Assembly (NCBI RefSeq): GCF_030323865.1
Contig: NZ_CP066362.1
Span: 434,001-498,000 of the forward strand
Direction: 5' to 3'
Source: Pseudarthrobacter defluvii
GTDB taxonomy: Bacteria; Actinomycetota; Actinomycetes; Actinomycetales; Micrococcaceae
Length of the DNA stretch: 64,000 nt
A program made the translations under genes and the position numbers. The notes under the pieces were generated by a model. The model was not told the DNA's origin and searched no databases. It was given only the letters and a program-made list of their open reading frames with translations. Shown here one piece after another: positions 16,460 to 24,661 of the stretch; position 1 is the stretch's first letter, and each line of letters starts with the position of its first letter.

Positions 16460-18058
16460 GTGACTCGACGACGAGGAATGTCCCTCGCGGGGCAATACCT
16501 GCTGCTGCAGTTGCTCATCGTCCTCGCGGTCCTGGTGGGCGTGGTGGCCATTTCCCTGGCCCAGTCCGCTGCCGCCTTCGAGCGCACTGAAGGCAGGCGG
16601 GCACTGTCCGCTGCAGAAGCCCTGGGCGGGAACCCGGTGGTGCGTGAACTCCTCCCCGAGTCCCAGGCGCGCGGCGGAGCCGTGCTGCCGGCAGTGGCGG
16701 AGTCGGTGCGCATTGTCTCGGGCTCCTCGAGGGTGGCGCTGGCCAGAATCGACCGGACAGTGGTGGCGTCCTCGGATCCCAGCCTGCTGGGAGAGCCGTT
16801 GGAGCTCGGCGCCAGCAGGGTGATGGAAGGCAGGGCATGGACCGGCGTGGTGGGCGGAACCCCTGCCCCGCTGCTGTCCGCGCACGTCCCGGTCCTGGAC
16901 GACACCGGGCACATGATCGGGATCGCCTCCATCAGCCGCAGCTATCCCACCATGCTCGAGCGGTTGGGCGACGCCGTCCCCAACCTCCTGACGTACCTCG
17001 GCGTGGCCAGTGTCCTGGGTATCGCCGGGTCGCTGCTGCTGTCGCGGCGGGTGAAGCGGCAAACGCTGGGCATGGAACCGAGCGAAATCACCAGCCTGGT
17101 GGAAAACCGCGAAGCCATGCTGCACGGCCTCAAGGAAGGTGTGGTGGCGCTGGACCTGCACGACCGGATTACGGTGGCCAACCACAGTGCGCGTGCCCTG
17201 CTCGGCCTCCCGCCCGACTGTGTGGGCAAGCGTGTGGCGGGACTCGCCGTCGAACCTGCCCTGAAGGAAGTCCTAACCCACGAGCAGCCCGGGCCGGACC
17301 AGCTGGTGCTGGTGGGGGACCGGCTGGTGGTGATGAACCGGATGCCGTTCGAATCCCGTGGCCGCGTGATCGGCTCCGTCACCACTTTGCGCGACCGCAC
17401 GGAACTTTCCGAGCTGGAGCAGGAACTGGGGACCACCCGCACCGCCACGGACACCCTCCGGGCGCAGGCCCACGAGTTCGCCAACCAACTGCACGTGATT
17501 TCCGGCCTGATCCAGATCGGCGAGTATGATTCGGTGGTCCAATTCGTCAACGGTGCCACCGTGGACCGGACCAGGCTCAACGATGAGGTGACGGGCCGGA
17601 TCAAGGACCCGGCGCTCGCGGCCCTGCTGATCGCCAAGTCGAGCCTTGCCACCGAACGCGGGGCGGCCCTGCAGCTGGATCCCGACTCCATGCTGGACAA
17701 GATTGATGACGGGCTGTCCAGGGACCTCACCACCGTGGTGGGGAACCTCGTGGACAACGCGTTCGACGCCGTCACGGGCCTTCCACACGCAGCGGTCAGG
17801 GTGTTGGTGGATGGCAGGGCTGGTGAAGACGTGGTGGTGACGGTGCGGGACAACGGTCCCGGCGTTCCCGGCGGGTCCACCGACCGCATTTTCCGCCAGG
17901 GCTTCACCACCAAGGAACCGGGTCCCGCCGGCAGCCGCGGCTTCGGCCTGGCGCTGTCCCGGGTGGTTTGCCGCCGGACTGGCGGGAACCTGACCGTGGC
18001 CAACGATAATGGGGCTGTCTTTACCGCCGTGCTGAAACGAGGAACTACCCAGCCATGA
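16460..18058 (+). CDS. CitA/DcuS-type sensor histidine kinase
   Basis: 532 residues from GTG 16460, chosen for AGGAAG six bases upstream (an earlier GTG at 16418 lacks one). TM1 at about 11-32 and TM2 at about 176-198 enclose an extracytoplasmic sensor domain. A PAS domain follows (about 215-325), then the CitA-type dimerisation box A-H-E-F-A-N-Q-L-H-V-I with phosphorylated His338. The ATPase domain shows the N-box N-L-V-D-N-A-F-D-A-V, D-N-G-P-G-V-P and G-S-R-G-F-G-L-A-L. Such kinases sense external citrate or C4-dicarboxylates. It is divergent from tctCBA and overlaps the response regulator, so TctABC is the likely target. Confidence 0.93.
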   Translation: MTRRRGMSLAGQYLLLQLLIVLAVLVGVVAISLAQSAAAFERTEGRRALSAAEALGGNPVVRELLPESQARGGAVLPAVAESVRIVSGSSRVALARIDRTVVASSDPSLLGEPLELGASRVMEGRAWTGVVGGTPAPLLSAHVPVLDDTGHMIGIASISRSYPTMLERLGDAVPNLLTYLGVASVLGIAGSLLLSRRVKRQTLGMEPSEITSLVENREAMLHGLKEGVVALDLHDRITVANHSARALLGLPPDCVGKRVAGLAVEPALKEVLTHEQPGPDQLVLVGDRLVVMNRMPFESRGRVIGSVTTLRDRTELSELEQELGTTRTATDTLRAQAHEFANQLHVISGLIQIGEYDSVVQFVNGATVDRTRLNDEVTGRIKDPALAALLIAKSSLATERGAALQLDPDSMLDKIDDGLSRDLTTVVGNLVDNAFDAVTGLPHAAVRVLVDGRAGEDVVVTVRDNGPGVPGGSTDRIFRQGFTTKEPGPAGSRGFGLALSRVVCRRTGGNLTVANDNGAVFTAVLKRGTTQP

Positions 18059-18720
18059 TCAAGGTCCTGATCGTCGACGACGACTTCATGGTGGCCAAGG
18101 TGCATGCCGGCTTTATCCAGCGCACGCCGGGCTTCACCGTGGTGGGTGCGGCGCATACCGGCGCCCAGGCCCTCGCGGAAACGGGACGGCTCCAGCCCGA
18201 CCTGGTGCTGCTGGACATCCACCTGCCGGACATCAACGGCCTGGACCTGATGCAGCGGCTGCGCGGCGTGGCCCCCGAACTGGACGTGCTGGTGATCAGC
18301 GCCGCACGGGAGGTCGAAACCGTGCGGAAAGCCCTGCGCGGCGGCATCGTCCACTATTTGATCAAGCCGTTTTCGCAAACGGACCTGCAGGAACGGCTGG
18401 AACACTACCGCAACGCCTACCAAAGCCTGGATGCGTCCAAGGACGTTGCCGAACAGTCTGACGTCAACCGGGTGTTCGGCCTGGACCGCGCCGAACGTCC
18501 TCTCCCCAAGGGCTGCAGCATCGAGACGCTGAGGCTGGTGGAGGCCGCGCTGAACGCGGCCACCGGCGACGTGTCCGCGGCGGAGGTAGCCGAGGAACTT
18601 GGGACCTCCCGGGTCAGCGCGCGCCGCTACCTGGAATACCTGCACGACGAGGGGACGCTGGACGTGCGGCTCAAGTACGGCGTGGGCCGTCCCGAGCGGC
18701 GGTACGCCCTGAAAGCCTGA
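18055..18720 (+). CDS. CitB/DcuR-type response regulator
   Basis: 221 residues, the normal length for the group. Receiver domain 1-120 with acidic pair near residue 8 (V-D-D-D-F), phospho-acceptor Asp54 in V-L-L-D-I-H-L-P, and Lys in L-I-K-P-F near 103. The C-terminal domain is the helix-turn-helix of the CitB group (S-A-A-E-V-A-E-E-L-G-T-S-R-V-S-A-R-R-Y-L-E-Y-L). Its ATG overlaps the kinase stop by four bases. It probably activates tctCBA in response to external tricarboxylate. Confidence 0.94.
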   Translation: MIKVLIVDDDFMVAKVHAGFIQRTPGFTVVGAAHTGAQALAETGRLQPDLVLLDIHLPDINGLDLMQRLRGVAPELDVLVISAAREVETVRKALRGGIVHYLIKPFSQTDLQERLEHYRNAYQSLDASKDVAEQSDVNRVFGLDRAERPLPKGCSIETLRLVEAALNAATGDVSAAEVAEELGTSRVSARRYLEYLHDEGTLDVRLKYGVGRPERRYALKA

Positions 18721-18745
18721 CCCTTTGCGGGAGGCACCTAGGCCG

Positions 18746-19699
18746 TCAGCGCAGCAGGGTGTCCACCAGCCGCGCCGCCGTCCGTGCCGTGCGGCCGTCA
18801 ATGTCGAACGCAGGATTGAGTTCGGCCACGTCCAGGTGCAGCAGCTTGCCGCTTTGCGCCACCTGCCGGCACACCGCCGAAATGACGTGCAGCGGAACGC
18901 CGTACGCAGCGGGCGCACTGACCCCGGGCGCCACGGCGGCGGGTAGCACGTCCAGGTCGATGGTCAGGTACAGGACGTCGATGCCTGCCAGGAAGCCGCC
19001 CACGAAGTCCCGGACCCGGTCCGCGTCACAGTCCTCGTCGAGCAGGTATTGGACGCCGAGCTTTTGGGCGGTGTCGAAGAGGACCTGCGTATTGTTCGGC
19101 TCCGAGATGCCGACGACGGCGTAGCGGAATTCGCGGCCGGCGTCCGCCTCCGCGCGGGCCATCTGAAGGAACGGTGTCCCGGAGCTGGGGATGGGCTCGT
19201 CGCGGAGGTCGAAATGGGCGTCAAGGTTCAGGACGCCGAGGCGCTGCCCGCTTTGGACCGCCGTCGAGCCGGCGACCCCGAGGTAGCTGGCGTAGGCCGT
19301 TTCGTGGCCGCCGCCCAGCACGACAGTCTGGTGGCCGGCCTCGAGCAGGGCCGCCACTGCGCGGCCAAGCCGGTCCTGGCCCGCTTCCAGGTCTTGCCCG
19401 GACACCACCACGTCACCGACGTCGACCACCGCGCGGTCCAGGTGGAATGCCAGCGGGCCAAGGGCTTTCCGCAGGGCAGCCGGGGCCTCGCATGCTCCCG
19501 TGCGGCCCTTGTTGCGCCGCACGCCCTCATCGCTGGCGAAGCCCAGCAGGGCGGCAGGCTTCGCCGCCGCTTCTCCATTCCACGACTTACTGCCGGAGTT
19601 CACCGCCTGCCACCAGCGGCGGTGGCCGGGACCGTCGCCGTCGAACCTTCCTGTCCAGGGCTGCGGCGGGACATCGACGGCGGGGAGCTGGAGAGACAT
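18746..19699 (-). CDS. hutG: Formimidoylglutamase (arginase family)
   Basis: 317 residues of the ureohydrolase fold. Binuclear manganese motifs are all present: G-G-G-H-E near residue 128, N-L-D-A-H-F-D near 157, and T-I-D-L-D-V-L-P near 247. N-L-D-A-H-F-D-L-R and the absence of an arginine-binding N-x-N-x-S pattern favour HutG over arginase or agmatinase. It hydrolyses N-formimidoyl-glutamate to glutamate and formamide, the last hut step. The gene is separated from hutUH by 8 kb of transport genes and no hutI is in the window. Confidence 0.87.
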   Translation of the reverse strand: MSLQLPAVDVPPQPWTGRFDGDGPGHRRWWQAVNSGSKSWNGEAAAKPAALLGFASDEGVRRNKGRTGACEAPAALRKALGPLAFHLDRAVVDVGDVVVSGQDLEAGQDRLGRAVAALLEAGHQTVVLGGGHETAYASYLGVAGSTAVQSGQRLGVLNLDAHFDLRDEPIPSSGTPFLQMARAEADAGREFRYAVVGISEPNNTQVLFDTAQKLGVQYLLDEDCDADRVRDFVGGFLAGIDVLYLTIDLDVLPAAVAPGVSAPAAYGVPLHVISAVCRQVAQSGKLLHLDVAELNPAFDIDGRTARTAARLVDTLLR

Positions 19700-19904
19700 G
19701 CTCCAAGCTCACCGCATGCCGGCCGCGAAAACCAGCAAGGCCGCCGTCGTCCTGTCCGGGATCCAAGAACCCGCACGGAAAGCAAGCCTTCGCGGGGAAG
19801 GGCGCGCCCGGTGGGGTACAGGGAATAGGGTGAGACCCAGTGGGTCCGTGGCAGCAAGCAATTCCTGCCGGCCGTCAACGCAACAATTCCAGGCTGGAGA
19901 GCCC

Positions 19905-21209
19905 ATGTTTGAAGCCCCCGACATCCTTTTTGCCGCGGCCGGCCTGGCCGTCTTCATTGCCGCGGTGCTGCCCAAGCTGCTGCGCAATATGCCCCTGTCC
20001 ATGCCCATGGTCTTCCTTGGCGCAGGGATGGGTGCCTTCGCGCTGATCCCCTCGCTGCCGGACCCCAACCCCGTGGAGCACAGCGACTTCGTAATGCACC
20101 TTGCGGAGGTGTGCGTGATCATCTCGCTGATGGGTGCCGGGCTTGCCCTGGACCGGCCGGTAGGACGTAAGCGCTGGTCCACCACATGGCGGCTCCTGGG
20201 GATCGCCATGCCCCTCTGCATCGTTGGACTGACCCTGCTGGGCATGTGGTTCCTTGGCCTCGGTCTCGGCGCGGCGCTGCTGGTGGCTGCCAGCCTCGCC
20301 CCCACGGACCCGGTGCTGGCCTCGGAGGTACAGGTGGGCGAGCCCGCAGACCAGGACGAGCACGCTGACAAGGAGGATGAGGTCCGGTTCGGCCTGACCT
20401 CGGAGGCCGGGCTCAATGACGGCCTGGCGTTCCCGTTCGTGTACCTGGCAATTGCCATCAGCGTCGCCGGAGCAAACCCCTCTGCCTGGTTCGGTGAATG
20501 GTTCGGCCTGGACGTGCTGTGGCGGCTGGCGGTTGGGCTTCTCGTGGGTTTCCTCACCGGCAAGCTGCTCGCGAGGCTGTTCTTTTCGGCCCGCGCCGAC
20601 AGTCTCCGGCTGTCCAACCACTCCGAAGGCTTTGTGGCACTGGCGGCGACGTTCCTGGCGTACGGGTTGACGGACATGGTGGAGGGCTACGGGTTCATCG
20701 CGGTGTTTGTCTGTGCCGTGACCATCCGTGCCGCAGAACGCACCCACGGCTACCACCGGGTGCTGCACTCCTACGTTGAGCAGCTGGAACGGCTTCTGAC
20801 GGTGGTGATCCTGGTCCTGCTGGGTGGTGCCATTGCCCGCGGGCTGCTCGCCGGGGTCGGCCCTGCGGAAGTGCTGGTGGCTTTGGCTTTCCTGCTGGTG
20901 GTCCGGCCGCTTGCGGGCTGGCTGGGCCTGCTGGGCGGCAAGACCGGCCCGCGGGAACGCGTGGCACTGTCCTTCTTCGGCATCCGCGGAATAGGTTCCG
21001 TGTACTACCTTGCGTTTGCGCTGGCTGAGGGCCACTTCACGGACCAGGCACACTGGCTCTGGTCCTTCATTGGGTTGGTCATTACGCTGTCCATCGTGAT
21101 CCACGGTGCCACCACTTCACCGCTGATGAACCGGCTCGACCGGCTGCGGCAGAGGAAGGCGCTGGCAGTGTCCGGCGATGAGGGGCTGGCACCGAACACC
21201 CCGGTGTAG
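19905..21209 (+). CDS. Cation:proton antiporter (CPA1 family)
   Basis: 434 residues from ATG 19905 with GGAGA just upstream; longer readings run into the antisense of hutG. About 12 transmembrane segments. The ion-site motifs of CPA1 are present: A-S-L-A-P-T-D-P-V-L-A near residue 130 and S-E-A-G-L-N-D-G-L-A-F-P near 167, the N-D pair that binds the cation. A short charged insert (D-Q-D-E-H-A-D-K-E-D-E) sits between them. It exchanges Na+ or K+ for protons. It lacks the long cytoplasmic C-terminal tail of many NhaP proteins. Ends at a bidirectional terminator shared with the purine permease. Confidence 0.9.
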   Translation: MFEAPDILFAAAGLAVFIAAVLPKLLRNMPLSMPMVFLGAGMGAFALIPSLPDPNPVEHSDFVMHLAEVCVIISLMGAGLALDRPVGRKRWSTTWRLLGIAMPLCIVGLTLLGMWFLGLGLGAALLVAASLAPTDPVLASEVQVGEPADQDEHADKEDEVRFGLTSEAGLNDGLAFPFVYLAIAISVAGANPSAWFGEWFGLDVLWRLAVGLLVGFLTGKLLARLFFSARADSLRLSNHSEGFVALAATFLAYGLTDMVEGYGFIAVFVCAVTIRAAERTHGYHRVLHSYVEQLERLLTVVILVLLGGAIARGLLAGVGPAEVLVALAFLLVVRPLAGWLGLLGGKTGPRERVALSFFGIRGIGSVYYLAFALAEGHFTDQAHWLWSFIGLVITLSIVIHGATTSPLMNRLDRLRQRKALAVSGDEGLAPNTPV

Positions 21210-21226
21210 TTACCCGTGCAAACGAC

Positions 21227-21262
21227 AAAGGGCTGGCGCGGCGAACGCCGCACCAGCCCTTT
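21227..21262. terminator. Bidirectional terminator between antiporter and purine permease
   Basis: AAAGGGCTGG at 21227-21236 pairs with CCAGCCCTTT at 21253-21262; inner GCGGCG/CGCCGC pairs extend the stem. Short A and T ends on both sides suit two convergent genes. Confidence 0.8.
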
Positions 21263-21274
21263 CTGCGCAGGGGT

Positions 21275-22717
21275 TTACTTGATGCCCAATGCAGCCTCGA
21301 TGGGGCCAATGGCGAAGAAAAGCGCGAACGCCGCGGCCACGGCCCACATGAGGGGGTGGATGTCTTTGGTACGGCCCTGGACGGTCCGGATGATGACGTA
21401 GCTGATGAAGCCCGCGCCGAGGCCGTTGGCGATCGAGTAGGTGAACGGCATCAGGGCGAAGGTCAGGAACGCCGGGATGGCGATGCCCCAGTCCTGCCAG
21501 TCGATCTTGCCCACCTGGGACACCATCATGAAGCCCACCACAACCAGGGCCGGGGCCACAGCCTCGAACGGCACCAGGTTGATCAGCGGGGTGAAGAACA
21601 TGGCCACCAGGAACAGTAGGCCGGTAACGACCGAAGCGATGCCCGTCCGGGCACCCTCGCCGATGCCGGCGCCGGCTTCGACGTAGATCTGGTTGGAGGA
21701 TACCGAGGCGCCGCCGCCGATGATGGCGCCGAGTGCGTCCACCTGGAGCACGCGGTCGACGTCGGGGATGTTGCCGTTTTCGTCCACCGTGCCGGCTTCG
21801 TTGGCCAGGCCCACCATGGTGCCCATGGCGTCAAAGAAGATGCTGAGGAGGATGACGAAGGCCAGCAGCGTGGCGGCGACGAAACCGAGGTGCTGGAAGG
21901 CGCCAAACGGGTTGGCCTTGCCGATCAGCGAGAGGTCGGGGGCGGCCCAGCCGGAGAATGCGGGGGCCACCAGGGACCAGCCCTGCGGGTTGAAGTTCTT
22001 GCCGTCGAAGCTGGGGCCGATGTGCAGGGTCGATTCCAGGATGACGGCCAGCACCGTGGAGGTGATGATGCCGATCAGGATGGCGCCCTTGACCTTGCGC
22101 ACCACCAGGGCGATGGTCAGGATCAGGCCGAAGACGAAAACGGCCGTGGGCCAGCCCAGCAGCTTGCCCTCGAAACCAAGGCCAACGGGCACTGTGGTGC
22201 CTGCAACGTCGGGGATGCGGCGCACGAAGCCGGCGTTGACCAGGCCGATCAGGGCGATAAACAGGCCGATGCCCACCACGATGGCGGTCTTGAGCCCGTC
22301 CGGCACGGCCTTGAAGACGGCGGTGCGGAAGCCGGTGAGGACCAGGATCAGCATGGTGACACCTGAGAGGACCACCAGGCCCATCATGTCGGGCCACGTC
22401 AGGCCAGGGTTGGTGGCCACGGTGACGGCCACGAACGCGTTGACGCCCAGGCCGGTGGCCAGGGCGAAGGGATGACGTCCCCATGCCCCCATGAGGATAG
22501 TGAGGATGCCTGCCACCAGTGCGGTCACGGCGGCCACCGCGGTGAAGCCGAGCGTGGTGCCGCTGGAGTCCGGACCGGACAGGATCAACGGGTTCAGCAC
22601 CACGATGTAGCTCATGGCGAAGAACGTGGCGAACCCGCCCCGGATCTCGCGGGAAAGGTTGGAACCGCGCTCGGTAACCCTGAAATACCGGTCCAGGGCA
22701 GAGCCTTGCTTAAGCAT
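21275..22717 (-). CDS. AzgA-type purine (guanine/hypoxanthine/adenine) permease
   Basis: 480 residues with 12-14 hydrophobic segments. It belongs to the AzgA-like branch of nucleobase transporters: E-I-R-G-G-F-A-T-F-F-A-M-S-Y-I-V-V-L-N-P at residues 24-43, H-P-F-A-L-A-T-G-L-G-V-N-A-F near 82, F-F-D-A-M-G-T-M-V-G-L near 285, and S-S-N-Q-I-Y-V-E-A-G-A-G-I near 330, the family's substrate-site region. It imports oxopurines or adenine with protons. GGAGG precedes the ATG. The 111 bases upstream show no purine-riboswitch core. Confidence 0.92.
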   Translation of the reverse strand: MLKQGSALDRYFRVTERGSNLSREIRGGFATFFAMSYIVVLNPLILSGPDSSGTTLGFTAVAAVTALVAGILTILMGAWGRHPFALATGLGVNAFVAVTVATNPGLTWPDMMGLVVLSGVTMLILVLTGFRTAVFKAVPDGLKTAIVVGIGLFIALIGLVNAGFVRRIPDVAGTTVPVGLGFEGKLLGWPTAVFVFGLILTIALVVRKVKGAILIGIITSTVLAVILESTLHIGPSFDGKNFNPQGWSLVAPAFSGWAAPDLSLIGKANPFGAFQHLGFVAATLLAFVILLSIFFDAMGTMVGLANEAGTVDENGNIPDVDRVLQVDALGAIIGGGASVSSNQIYVEAGAGIGEGARTGIASVVTGLLFLVAMFFTPLINLVPFEAVAPALVVVGFMMVSQVGKIDWQDWGIAIPAFLTFALMPFTYSIANGLGAGFISYVIIRTVQGRTKDIHPLMWAVAAAFALFFAIGPIEAALGIK

Positions 22718-22828
22718 TAGTCCTCCGGGGGAGTGTGTGGGAATACCTGCATCCTAATGGTGCGGGAGGGGTTGGGCCGCCAAATGCGCCTAGTCTGTAA
22801 GGAAGCCAACACAAGGAGCAGCCCAACC

Positions 22829-23494
22829 ATGCGCCAAATTCGCCGCCAGTTGCTGGGCCTTGTGCTCGGGTCCTTTATCCTTGCAGCCACATCGCTGGGC
22901 CTGGCAGGCCCAGCCTCCGCCCACGATGCTGCAGAGTCCACCAGCCCCGCCCAGGGGGCTTCGCTCGCCGCGCCGCCGGAGGAGGTCTCCGTGACCTTCA
23001 GCAACAAGCCGCTGGGCATCGGATCGTCCTTCTCGGTCAAGGATTCGGGTGGCACGGAATGGGCTGACGGCTCCGTCCAGATCGTTGATAACGTGGCAAC
23101 CCAGAAGCTTCGGCAGGGCGGTCCGTCGGGCGCGTACACCGTCGCGTGGCGCGTAGTCGGGTCGGATTCCCACCCCATCGAAGGCACCTTCACCTTCACC
23201 GTGACCGGCGGCGCACCCGGTGCTGCCCCCTCCGCTGCTGCTCCGTCCAGTGCTGCGTCCTCCGGAACTTCCGCGGCGGGAAGTTCGACGGCGGCGGGTA
23301 CGGTGCCGAGCATGGGCACGGCACAGCCCGGGGTGACGGAAGAGCCGTCCAGCCCCGCCAGGGCGGGAGAGCCCTTCCAGTGGAGCATTGTGATCTTTGC
23401 CGTCGTCGCGGTGGGGCTGCTGGTGGCTCTCGGCGTGCTGGCCCGGCGTCGGCTTAACGGCGACGGGGACGCGGGAGAAAAGGGCGGGGAGTAG
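22829..23494 (+). CDS. CopC-domain copper-binding secreted protein with C-terminal membrane anchor
   Basis: 221 residues from ATG 22829 with AAGGAG 10 bases before it. A signal peptide ends A-S-A at residue 31, leaving His32 as the new N-terminus, the key Cu(II) ligand of CopC proteins. A second conserved His115 sits in S-D-S-H-P. The CopC beta-barrel covers about 32-128. It is followed by an Ala/Ser/Pro linker and a single TM at about 190-212 with a basic end. It would bind copper on the outer face of the membrane. No CopD-like partner is next to it. Confidence 0.9.
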   Translation: MRQIRRQLLGLVLGSFILAATSLGLAGPASAHDAAESTSPAQGASLAAPPEEVSVTFSNKPLGIGSSFSVKDSGGTEWADGSVQIVDNVATQKLRQGGPSGAYTVAWRVVGSDSHPIEGTFTFTVTGGAPGAAPSAAAPSSAASSGTSAAGSSTAAGTVPSMGTAQPGVTEEPSSPARAGEPFQWSIVIFAVVAVGLLVALGVLARRRLNGDGDAGEKGGE

Positions 23495-23549
23495 CTGCCG
23501 CCAGCAGGGCCGGAAGGCCGGGACCTGACGGTGGAAAGGGTTTGGGGCT

Positions 23550-24197
23550 TCAGCAGCCCAGCACCGCAAAGCTCCCCGTTGCCGGGAAGGCACCGCCGGG
23601 CTGCTGGGCAGTGCCCTGGTTGACCTTGGCCGAGATTGCCTGGCCCACGGTCTTGGCCTGGCGCAGCACTTCCTTGGGCGAGGGCGTAATCAGTTCGCCC
23701 ACCCCCACCAGGTAGATGCCGATGGCGCGCATGGCCGCTGCCACGTTGCGGCCAACCGTAATGCCGAAGTCATTGAGCATTCGCCGCAGCTGGCTGTGCG
23801 CGCACCGGGTCAGCACAATGTGGTCGGCCACCAGGACGCCTGTGGGGGTGTGCACCCGCCACTGCGGGGTCGATTCGTTTTTCGGGCCTCCCACCATGGT
23901 CAGCTGGACCGCGCGGGTGGTGTTCCGGACATCTACACGATGGCTTGCCGCGTAATTGCGGAGGTGGCGGAGGATCTCGTTCCGTTCCCGGAGGGTATCG
24001 CTGTCTGCCGCATCGCAGCGCTGCAGTGAGGAGGTGTTGGCGGGTTGGTTGGCGCCAAGGATGTCCAGCCCGTCCACCACTATGGAGTCCACGCCGTGCC
24101 GGCGCAGTTCGGCGGCCACGGCCAGTCCGGACAGGCCCGTGCCAATGATCACCGTGGTGGTCTGTTCGGTCCCCGCATCCCCAGGCACGCTTGACAC
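23550..24197 (-). CDS. Short FAD/NAD(P)-binding protein, function unknown
   Basis: 215 residues from GTG 24197, preceded by a strong AAGGAGGG. A Rossmann nucleotide-binding motif V-I-I-G-T-G-L-S-G-L-A-V-A-A-E-L-R begins near residue 16, with an acidic residue ending strand 2 (V-V-D-G). The middle has A-D-H-I-V-L-T-R-C-A-H, similar to the strand of flavin monooxygenases that closes the first FAD half, and a later G-I-Y-L-V-G-V-G-E strand. At 215 residues it is about half the usual length of such oxidoreductases and has no clear substrate domain. It may bind a dinucleotide without full monooxygenase activity. Confidence 0.75.
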   Translation of the reverse strand: MSSVPGDAGTEQTTTVIIGTGLSGLAVAAELRRHGVDSIVVDGLDILGANQPANTSSLQRCDAADSDTLRERNEILRHLRNYAASHRVDVRNTTRAVQLTMVGGPKNESTPQWRVHTPTGVLVADHIVLTRCAHSQLRRMLNDFGITVGRNVAAAMRAIGIYLVGVGELITPSPKEVLRQAKTVGQAISAKVNQGTAQQPGGAFPATGSFAVLGC

Positions 24198-24661
24198 TAC
24201 AGTTTCCCTCCTTCGAAGCTTTCAGCAGGCGCCGGCATCCTCGCCGGCCCGCGTCCCGGTAACCCCAAAGTCCGGACGCAGAGTATGGCCGGAAACGTCC
24301 TGGCAGGAAGTTGCGCTTGGCGTCCCGGACCAACAATGTCCTGAAGACTACAGAACAAAAGCGGCCCTGAATAGCCCAATGGAGAAAACAATCCTCCGGG
24401 CGTGAAGGCGCTTTCCGACGGTCGCCCTAAAGCCTGTGGATACGTGGACTCGCGTACCCCTGAATGGGCTGGCCGAGCCTGTGGATAACTGGGCTCACGT
24501 GCCCCTGAGCAGGCTTGCTAAGCCTGTGGGGACGGAGAATAGTGGGAAACGGAAGACGGTCATTTCCTGCCGGTGCAGCCCGGAATCGGGATGTGCGGGG
24601 GAGGGTCGGTTTTCTGGCAGAATAGCCGCAACATCAGGCGTATCGCGAGGAGGCGGCCCCC
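24198..24661. other. 464-base divergent intergenic region with tandem repeat
   Basis: No convincing gene. It contains promoters for the flavoprotein (left) and the tandem UspA gene (right), an AT-richer part around 24340-24395, and the 45-bp tandem repeat at 24431-24531. A short reading frame (GTG 24436 onward) spans the repeat but then runs into the UspA gene in another frame. Confidence 0.5.
24431..24531. repeat. 45-bp tandem repeat, two full copies and a partial third
   Basis: Units 24431-24475 and 24476-24520, then an 11-base start of a third copy. Each begins AGCCTGTGG; the second contains TGTGGATAA (24480-24488), a perfect complement of the DnaA-box consensus TTATCCACA, and the first has TGTGGATAC. 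The 45-base period is a multiple of three. Confidence 0.75.

Noticed and set aside
22718..22828. Purine riboswitch before the AzgA-type permease
   Set aside because: The conserved purine-aptamer loop sequences are not present in these 111 bases.
24431..24531. Chromosomal origin of replication
   Set aside because: DnaA-box-like words are few, and none of dnaA, dnaN, rpmH or parAB is nearby.
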